Shown here one piece after another: positions 58,900 through 64,000 of a DNA stretch of 64,000 bases. The stretch comes from Neorhizobium sp. SOG26 (GTDB lineage Bacteria > Pseudomonadota > Alphaproteobacteria > Rhizobiales > Rhizobiaceae). The translations under genes were made by a program, and so were the position numbers. The stretch spans positions 1,043,501 to 1,107,500 of the forward strand of contig NZ_CP025513.1 in the NCBI RefSeq assembly GCF_003491345.1, given 5' to 3'. The notes below the pieces were generated by a model. That model had not been told where the DNA came from and made no database searches. It worked only from the letters and a program-made list of their open reading frames with translations. Every line of letters begins with the position of its first letter. Positions within the stretch are counted from its first letter, which is position 1.

Positions 58900-59691
58900 C
58901 TAATTTAAACTGTCCACGAAGGCGGTGAATTCGGAACAGAGCGTTGCCATCCACTCGCCATCGCCTTCGCTATAAATACCGGTCCAGCCACAGCTGGCCG
59001 GGAAAACTTTCTGCCTCACCGTTACGCCGGAGGCCTTGAGACGGCTGGCATAACCAACTGTCTCGTCGTGCAGCGGATCATCTTCCGATGTCACGACCAA
59101 AGCGGGTGCGACACCCGAAAGCCGCGAACAGAGGCATGGCGCCGCATAGGGGTGCTGGAAGCCGCAGTGGGAGCCAAGATAGTGGCTCCAGCCTTCGGCC
59201 CAACGTTGGCCCATGCCGATCTTGTCAGCCTTGCGGATCGATGCCGTCGCCATCATCGGGTCGATCATCGGCGACAGAAGCACCTGGCCGCTCAACTCAC
59301 CCGGCATCTGGTCCCGCGCCTTGAGTGCGACGCTGGCGGCGAGGTTGCCACCAGCCTCATCTCCGGCGACAAGGAGCCGCGACCGCGGGCCGCCGAACTG
59401 TTTGCGCCGTCCCGAAAGACACTTCAGTGCCATGAAGGCGCATTCCATCGCCTGCGGAAAGACGTTGTGCGAAACGCGGGAATAATCTGCCTCGAGAACG
59501 ACGGCGCCCGTTTCCGCAAATGCTTTCCCGATGGGTCTTTCTATCTCCTTTCGATCCCGGCTGAGGAACGCTCCGCCACGCAGATACAAAACAAGAGCGG
59601 GAGCCTTGCCTTTGGCTGCTCCTTCATAAAGCCGCATCGGCACCGATGGCTTAGTCGTTGCAAAATCGACGTTTTCCCACTGTACCGACAT
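58900..59691 (-). CDS. LlpE-like alpha/beta-hydrolase lacking catalytic residues
   Basis: Protein of 263 residues in the hormone-sensitive-lipase-like alpha/beta-hydrolase group. The fold is intact, but the usual active site is missing. The oxyanion HGGG is LRGGAF (His replaced by Arg). The nucleophile motif GDSAGG is GDEAGGN with a GAG glutamate codon. The catalytic His region reads ASCGWTG with Cys. Only the Asp (EDDPLHDE) remains. It sits first in an operon with an RND adaptor and pump and diverges from a LysR gene, the same order as ceoR-llpE-ceoA-ceoB and bpeT-llpE-bpeE-bpeF in Burkholderia. It is probably not an esterase; a binding or accessory role is possible. Confidence 0.82.
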   Translation of the reverse strand: MSVQWENVDFATTKPSVPMRLYEGAAKGKAPALVLYLRGGAFLSRDRKEIERPIGKAFAETGAVVLEADYSRVSHNVFPQAMECAFMALKCLSGRRKQFGGPRSRLLVAGDEAGGNLAASVALKARDQMPGELSGQVLLSPMIDPMMATASIRKADKIGMGQRWAEGWSHYLGSHCGFQHPYAAPCLCSRLSGVAPALVVTSEDDPLHDETVGYASRLKASGVTVRQKVFPASCGWTGIYSEGDGEWMATLCSEFTAFVDSLN

Positions 59692-59844
59692 TCATTGTTC
59701 CTCCGGCTTACAATCCCACTTTAACGGGTCGCTTGCCGTTGAGTTCGCATCTGATATTATTGTTCAACGCCGGTCGCACAAGTTTGCATTTTTGGCAACA
59801 CTATTCCAAGTCGGCGGATAATTCGGGAGGCAGAGGAGAGCGCT

Positions 59845-60780
59845 ATGGATCAGCTGTCTGCAATGCGGGTGTTCGTGCGCGTTGTTGAGACCGGGAACTT
59901 CTCTCGTGCGGCCGCGACGTTGAACATGCCGAAGACAACAGTGACCAACATGGTGCAAAGCCTCGAACGGCATTTGCGTACCACCCTGCTCAACCGCACG
60001 ACGCGTCGCGTCATGGTGACAACGGATGGCGCGCTTTATTATGAGCGGGCGGCCCAGATCCTTGCCGAGCTGGATGAACTCGACGGCAGCATGTCGAACT
60101 CGCAGACTCAACCGACGGGACGCGTGCGCGTGGAGATGGCGGGCGCATTCGCGGATCTGCTTGTGATCCCCAACCTTTGTGACTTCCACACACGGTACCC
60201 GCAGATCACGTTGGATATCGGCGTGGGCGACCGGCTTGTTGATTACATCGCCGAGAACGTCGATTGCGCCCTGCGCGGTGGCACCCCGACCGATCAGTCG
60301 CTGATAGCGCGCAAGGTTGGCGAGATCGGCTTTCGCTTCTATGCGGCGCCGCGATACATCGAAAAATTTGGCATACCGAACCATCCGAACGAGTTGACGG
60401 AAAGCCACTACTGCATCGGTTACCTCAACGCGACGAGCGGCAGGATCATGCCAATGGACTTCTGCCGTGGTGACGAGAAACTCGAGATCAACCCGCGCTA
60501 CGTGATCTCGGTCAACGATGCCCGATCCTATGTCAACGCCGCAATCTCCGGCATCGGCATTGCCCAGGCCGTCGAGTTCATGGTTCGCGATGCGGTGGCC
60601 AGAGGAGAACTGATCGAGGTGCTGCCGGACTGGGATTGTGAGCCCTTGCCGCTCTACATCGTTTATCCGCAGACACGGCACCTTTCCAACAAGGTGCGGG
60701 TCTTCGTTGATTGGCTGGCACGACTTGTTCAGAACTTGAAGGCCGAGGAGCAGCGGGCGCAGATACGCAGGGCGAGCTAA
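59845..60780 (+). CDS. LysR-family regulator of RND operon (CeoR/BpeT/MexT-like)
   Basis: LysR-type activator of 311 residues. The N-terminal helix-turn-helix (about 3-60) reads MRVFVRVVETGNFSRAAATL with TVTNMVQSLERHL as the recognition region. The C-terminal effector domain (about 90-295) begins RVRVEMAGAFADLLVIPNLC and includes the VDCALRGG turn. It diverges from the hydrolase-RND operon, the arrangement of CeoR and BpeT, which activate pump genes in response to small phenolics or salicylate. GAGGAGAG precedes the ATG. The effector is unknown here. Confidence 0.88.
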   Translation: MDQLSAMRVFVRVVETGNFSRAAATLNMPKTTVTNMVQSLERHLRTTLLNRTTRRVMVTTDGALYYERAAQILAELDELDGSMSNSQTQPTGRVRVEMAGAFADLLVIPNLCDFHTRYPQITLDIGVGDRLVDYIAENVDCALRGGTPTDQSLIARKVGEIGFRFYAAPRYIEKFGIPNHPNELTESHYCIGYLNATSGRIMPMDFCRGDEKLEINPRYVISVNDARSYVNAAISGIGIAQAVEFMVRDAVARGELIEVLPDWDCEPLPLYIVYPQTRHLSNKVRVFVDWLARLVQNLKAEEQRAQIRRAS

Positions 60781-60892
60781 CCCGGACGTTCGCGCGGTCA
60801 AATAAAATCGGGGGACACGGTGTAGGATCGTCCCCGGCATCAACGTCATCCTGACGTGAGCTGCAGAGGTGCAGCGCCAACCAAGGGAGAGT

Positions 60893-61369
60893 ATGATGAC
60901 GAAGAACACGATTTGCCTCTGGTACAATCATGATGCGGAAGAGGCAGCCCGCTTCTACGCAACCGTCTTTCCGGACAGCGAAGTGACGTCAATCATCCGT
61001 GCGCCGGGCGATTATCCTGACGGCCGGGAGGGTGATGTTCTGGTTGTCGAGTTCCGTGTCGCCGGCGTGGCATGCATCGGCTTGAACGGCGGCCCGATCT
61101 TCAAGCACAACGAAGCCTTTTCCTTCCAGATCTCGACCGAAGATCAGGAAGAAACCGATCGTTACTGGAACGCCATCGTCGGCAATGGCGGCCAAGAAAG
61201 CGAATGCGGCTGGTGCAAGGACAAATGGGGTATCTCGTGGCAGATCACGCCGCGTGTCCTCACTGACGCTCTGGCTGTCGGCGGCGCCGAGGCAAAACGC
61301 GCCTTTGACACCATGATGACGATGAAGAAGATCGATGTTGCCACGATCGAAGCGGCACGCCGAGGCTGA
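60893..61369 (+). CDS. PhnB-like VOC superfamily protein
   Basis: Small soluble protein of about 158 residues in the glyoxalase/bleomycin-resistance (VOC) fold, PhnB or 3-dmu-9_3-mt subgroup. It begins with ICLWYNHDAEEAARFYATVFPDSEVTSI, the usual start, and has GGPIFKHNEAFSFQISTEDQEETDRYW and CGWCKDKWGISWQITP. Metal-binding residues are likely incomplete, as in other PhnB-like proteins. The reading frame is open to 60869 but GGGAGA lies just before ATG at 60893. Function is unknown; it is separated from the riboswitch-controlled genes by about 70 bases and reads in the same direction. Confidence 0.8.
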   Translation: MMTKNTICLWYNHDAEEAARFYATVFPDSEVTSIIRAPGDYPDGREGDVLVVEFRVAGVACIGLNGGPIFKHNEAFSFQISTEDQEETDRYWNAIVGNGGQESECGWCKDKWGISWQITPRVLTDALAVGGAEAKRAFDTMMTMKKIDVATIEAARRG

Positions 61370-61438
61370 AACAGAAGCCTATAACGTGGTGACGCTAGAG
61401 CGTTGACACGCTGAAGATGTTTCTGCATCTTCGCGCTA

Positions 61439-61525
61439 TTCCGAGGGGGGCATCGCAACGATGCTGAGATGGCGGTGAGCCGGACCCTTGAACCTGATCC
61501 GGGTCATACCGGCGTAGGAACGGAA
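61439..61525 (+). promoter_or_regulatory. TPP (THI-element) riboswitch aptamer
   Basis: The sequence has all landmarks of the thiamine pyrophosphate riboswitch. P1 is TTCCG (61439-61443) with CGGAA (61521-61525). A stem GCATCG (61450-61455)/CGATGC (61459-61464) leads into CTGAGA (61464-61469). A variable GGC/GCC hairpin follows (61471-61481), then ACCCTTGAACCTGATC (61484-61499), and the CCGG/CCGG stem (61499-61502 with 61509-61512) closing on GCGTAGGAA. The aptamer ends about 80 bases before the TRAP transporter start. It should bind intracellular TPP and lower expression of the TRAP genes. Confidence 0.93.
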
Positions 61526-61573
61526 ACGGCGTCACCTTTCGCGACGGCACTTTCTCTTCTCGCTTCACCTGGA

Positions 61574-61599
61574 TCTCCGTGAACGCCTGGGTTCGGAGA
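61574..61599 (+). promoter_or_regulatory. Shine-Dalgarno-sequestering hairpin of TPP switch
   Basis: TCTCCG (61574-61579) pairs perfectly with CGGAGA (61594-61599), which contains the GGAG ribosome site of the TRAP gene (ATG 61607). TCCGT (61576-61580) can also pair with ACGGA (61520-61524), which overlaps the 3' strand of P1. The two pairings exclude each other, the expected design of a translational OFF switch. Confidence 0.7.
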
Positions 61600-61606
61600 C
61601 CATCTG

Positions 61607-63475
61607 ATGTGGCCAAATGCAGCGACCCGCTCCCGCCCCGGAGCAAGCCGAGGAAGCGACGTTTCGCTTGCACGAGCGGCGGATCGGGTTCTTGGCTTCG
61701 TCGAGGCGGGTCTCGCGACCGTTGCCGCGGTCATTCTGCTGGCTTTGCTCGCCTTGGTGACGATCAATGTCGTCCTGCGCTATTTCTTCCACACCGGCAT
61801 TATCGGCGCAGAAGACGCGGCAATCTGGCTGCATGTCGCCCTGATCGGACTTGGTGCGCCCATTGCCTTGAACGGTCCCCTGGCAATGCGGCTTGATGTG
61901 TTCACCCGTCTCTTGCCCAAGGGGTTGGACACCGTCGCACAGATGTTGGCTGACGTCTTCTCCATCTGCGCTGCATTGGTTTTGATCTCTGGGGGACACG
62001 AAATCATCGCCATGCTGGGCGGTGTTTCGCCGACGCTCGGGCTTCCGGAATGGATACGTTTTTCGTTCCTCGCCGTCGGCGGTGGACTGATCGTCATCGT
62101 CCTGACCCTCAGGCGTGCGGCGGACGGCCAACTGACACGACTGATCGTTTCAATGTCGATTGGCATCACCGCGTATTCGATCATTCAGAGGTTCGAGATC
62201 AACAGCGAGCTCCCGGCGAGCATCTTCCTGGCGGCGACGGCAGCACTCGGTATGTTGCTTGCGGCGCCACTCGCCCACGCCTTCCTCGCCGCCGCCTATG
62301 TCGCAACCGCTGTCGGAAGCGCACTGCCGGAGCCAGCGATCGTTTCCACCGCCGTGGCGTCGATGTCAAGATTCCTGCTGCTGGCCATCCCCTTCTTCCT
62401 GCTGGTCGGCAGCCTGTTGACGGTGTCGGGCGTCGCCAGTCATCTGGCTACGTTCGCTGCCTCCATGGTCGGACATCGCCGCGGAGGTCTGGCACAGACG
62501 ACATTGCTGACGAGCATTTTATTTTCAGGCGCATCGGGCTCGTCTGTCGCCAATGCCGCCTTCGGTGCTTCGACCTTCCAGCCGCAGTTGGTGAAGCACG
62601 GTTATCCGCCCGCCCAGGCCGGTGCCATCATTGCCGCGACGTCCGTCCTCGACAACATCATTCCGCCCTCGATCGCCTTCCTGATCCTTGCGGCCGCGAC
62701 CAATCTTTCCGTCGGCGCCTTGTTGCTGGAAGGACTGTTCGCAGGCCTGGTCATGGCTGTATGCCTCGCCGTCGCTATCCACCTCACGGTGCGTGGGCAG
62801 CCGCGCATGCCCGCTGCGACGAGCGGGGAGCGACGGCGCGCGGCGATCGCCGCTTTGCCCGCATTCGGCTTGGGACTGATCGTGGTGCTCGGCATTCGCT
62901 TCGGGATTGTCACGACCACCGAGGCTGCAGCACTTGCTGCATTCTATACCCTATGCCTTGCCATCCGCGCCAAGCTTGCGAGAGGCGCGATTTTCGGCGC
63001 CTTTGGCCAGGCGGCTCGGGAGGCTGCAGCAATCGGGCTCCTGATCGGCACGGCGGGACCGTTCGCTTTCCTTTTGGCTGTGGACGATGTGGCCGGCCTC
63101 GTCAGCGACTTCGTATCGCTTCTCGGCGGCAGCGCCTTCGCCGTCATCCTGCTTTCCAACCTCATTCTGCTGCTGGTTGGCCTGGTGCTGGATATCGGCG
63201 CAGCGATTCTCCTGTTCGGCCCGATCCTGCTGCCGTCGGCAGTTGCCGCGGGTATCGATCCCATACATTTCGGCGTGGTCCTAGTGGTGAATCTGATGAT
63301 CCACGGGCTGACGCCGCCGCTCGGCATGCTGGTGTTTGTCGTCAGCGGCGTCACGGGCGTGCCGGCCACCGCCCTTTTCCGTAACGTCCTGCCTTACCTC
63401 TTCGCCTTGCTCATCTCGCTTGCGCTGCTCTGCGCCTGGGCGCTCATCTTCCAACGCATCAATCTCGGGAACTGA
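61607..63475 (+). CDS. TRAP transporter, fused small and large permease (DctQM)
   Basis: Integral membrane protein of 622 residues. Residues about 30-195 are a DctQ-like small permease with four spans (VLGFVEAGLATVAAVILLAL then TINVVLRYFFHTGIIGAEDA). Residues about 200-620 are a DctM large permease, with FLLLAIPFFLLVGSLLTVSG, NIIPPSIAFLILAAATNLSVG and LVVNLMIHGLTPPLGMLVFV, the conserved family signatures. The fusion occurs in several TRAP subfamilies. It works with the binding protein two bases downstream and uses the Na+ or H+ gradient. It is translated behind a TPP riboswitch, so its substrate is probably linked to thiamine. ATG at 61607 follows GGAG by nine bases. Confidence 0.92.
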   Translation: MWPNAATRSRPGASRGSDVSLARAADRVLGFVEAGLATVAAVILLALLALVTINVVLRYFFHTGIIGAEDAAIWLHVALIGLGAPIALNGPLAMRLDVFTRLLPKGLDTVAQMLADVFSICAALVLISGGHEIIAMLGGVSPTLGLPEWIRFSFLAVGGGLIVIVLTLRRAADGQLTRLIVSMSIGITAYSIIQRFEINSELPASIFLAATAALGMLLAAPLAHAFLAAAYVATAVGSALPEPAIVSTAVASMSRFLLLAIPFFLLVGSLLTVSGVASHLATFAASMVGHRRGGLAQTTLLTSILFSGASGSSVANAAFGASTFQPQLVKHGYPPAQAGAIIAATSVLDNIIPPSIAFLILAAATNLSVGALLLEGLFAGLVMAVCLAVAIHLTVRGQPRMPAATSGERRRAAIAALPAFGLGLIVVLGIRFGIVTTTEAAALAAFYTLCLAIRAKLARGAIFGAFGQAAREAAAIGLLIGTAGPFAFLLAVDDVAGLVSDFVSLLGGSAFAVILLSNLILLLVGLVLDIGAAILLFGPILLPSAVAAGIDPIHFGVVLVVNLMIHGLTPPLGMLVFVVSGVTGVPATALFRNVLPYLFALLISLALLCAWALIFQRINLGN

Positions 63476-63477
63476 TC

Positions 63478-64000
63478 ATGATCAAGCTCAAACGTCGCCG
63501 ACTTCTGAAAGCAACGGCAACTGCTGCCATGGCACTTGCGGCACCCAATCTGGCCCGCGCATCGATCCGGGCCAAGACGATAACCATCGCGTCGCTGCTG
63601 GGTGAAGACAAGCCGGAAACGCTGGTGTGGCTGAAGATCCGCGACCTTGTCGAGAGCAAGCTGCCCGGCGAGTTTCGATTCAACATCGTGAAGAACAGCG
63701 CCCTTGGCGGCGAGAAGGAAGTCCTGGAAGGCACGCGGCTGGGTTCGATCCAGGCGAGCCTGTCCACCGTCTCATCACTCTCCGCCTGGCTGCCGGAACT
63801 GCAGATTCTCGATCTCCCCTTCCTGTTCCGCGATGCGAACCATGTTCGCAAGACGGTTGAGGGCCAGTTGGGCGATGATCTGAAGCACAAGCTTGCAGCG
63901 CAGGGATTTGTTGTCGGCGACTTCATCAACTACGGGGCACGCCATCTTCTGACCAAGGAGCCTGTGACACGGCCCGAGCAACTTGCTGGCAAGAAGATCC
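63478..64000 (+). CDS. TRAP transporter binding protein DctP-like (partial, runs off right edge)
   Basis: First 174 codons of a periplasmic TRAP binding protein. The N-terminus MIKLKRRRLLKATATAAMAL is a twin-arginine (RRRLLK) leader, so export by the Tat system is likely. The mature part begins near ASIRAKTITIASLLGEDKP and has the usual DctP pattern: LVESKLPGEFRFNIVKNSALGGEKEVLEG, QASLSTVSSLSAWLPELQILDLPFLFRDANHV, and GFVVGDFINYGARHLL. The ligand-contacting conserved arginine lies beyond or near the edge. It starts two bases after the DctQM stop, so it shares the TPP-controlled transcript. The rest of the gene is outside the window. Confidence 0.9.
   Translation, partial: MIKLKRRRLLKATATAAMALAAPNLARASIRAKTITIASLLGEDKPETLVWLKIRDLVESKLPGEFRFNIVKNSALGGEKEVLEGTRLGSIQASLSTVSSLSAWLPELQILDLPFLFRDANHVRKTVEGQLGDDLKHKLAAQGFVVGDFINYGARHLLTKEPVTRPEQLAGKKI

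Noticed and set aside
60893..61369. VOC protein as part of the thiamine-controlled unit
   Set aside because: It lies upstream of the riboswitch, so the switch cannot control it in cis; shared direction alone is not evidence.

Overview
The window looks like chromosome (or a large chromid) of a Rhizobiales bacterium, most likely Rhizobiaceae (Rhizobium/Agrobacterium/Ensifer relatives). The reasons are the high-GC alphaproteobacterial coding style, an iolCDEB cluster with an RpiR-type regulator and GGAA-N6-TTCC operators, an sn-glycerol-3-phosphate ABC system in ugpBAEC order, a nutrient-deprivation-induced protein gene, the TIGR02587/TIGR02588 pair, and promoter motifs of the RpoE2/EcfG general stress type. 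No tRNA, rRNA, CRISPR array, insertion sequence or prophage was recognised; the genes are dense and intact apart from the last one, which runs off the right edge.

Layout. 0.1-1.4 kb: PAS-PAS-GGDEF diguanylate cyclase. 1.6-2.5 kb: EamA/DMT exporter. 2.5-10.9 kb: siderophore uptake (binding protein, two permeases, ATPase and siderophore-interacting reductase as one overlapping operon; a divergent TonB-dependent receptor; an AraC regulator), with no siderophore synthesis genes. 11-16.4 kb: HtpG chaperone and the katG/oxyR peroxide pair. 16.4-18.6 kb: pobA with a divergent AraC-type pobR-like regulator. 18.6-20.5 kb: a ProQ/FinO RNA-binding protein and a flavin amine oxidase. 20.6-23.2 kb: a three-gene membrane stress operon behind an RpoE2-like promoter, plus a small acidic protein.

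23.5-41.6 kb is a carbon/phosphorus acquisition island: iolB-E-D-C, RpiR regulator, iolG, LacI regulator, an AfuABC-like ABC transporter that resembles iron transporters but probably carries phosphorylated sugars, an inositol-monophosphatase-family enzyme, then ugpBAEC. Together these could import phosphorylated polyols, dephosphorylate them inside the cell and feed inositol or glycerol-3-phosphate catabolism.

41.7-46.9 kb: small envelope and stress genes (YqjD-like protein, TIGR02588/TIGR02587 pair, DUF1194 protein, Pmp3-like peptide) and a secreted S10 carboxypeptidase. 47-50.3 kb: DbpA-like DEAD-box helicase and a solitary Liv-type binding protein. 50.5-54.3 kb: a single-domain response regulator with a consensus RpoE2 promoter, a hybrid histidine kinase, and a thioredoxin-reductase-like flavoprotein. 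54.4-60.8 kb: a CeoR/BpeT-like LysR regulator diverging from a LlpE-like hydrolase, an RND adaptor and an RND pump; the hydrolase has lost its catalytic residues. 60.9-61.4 kb: PhnB-like VOC protein.

61.4-64 kb holds the most interesting element: a full TPP riboswitch with a visible Shine-Dalgarno-sequestering switch in front of a fused TRAP transporter (DctQM) and a Tat-signal DctP binding protein. This implies a TRAP system for thiamine, its pyrimidine or thiazole precursors, or a related compound, which is not a recognised thiamine transporter class as far as I know.
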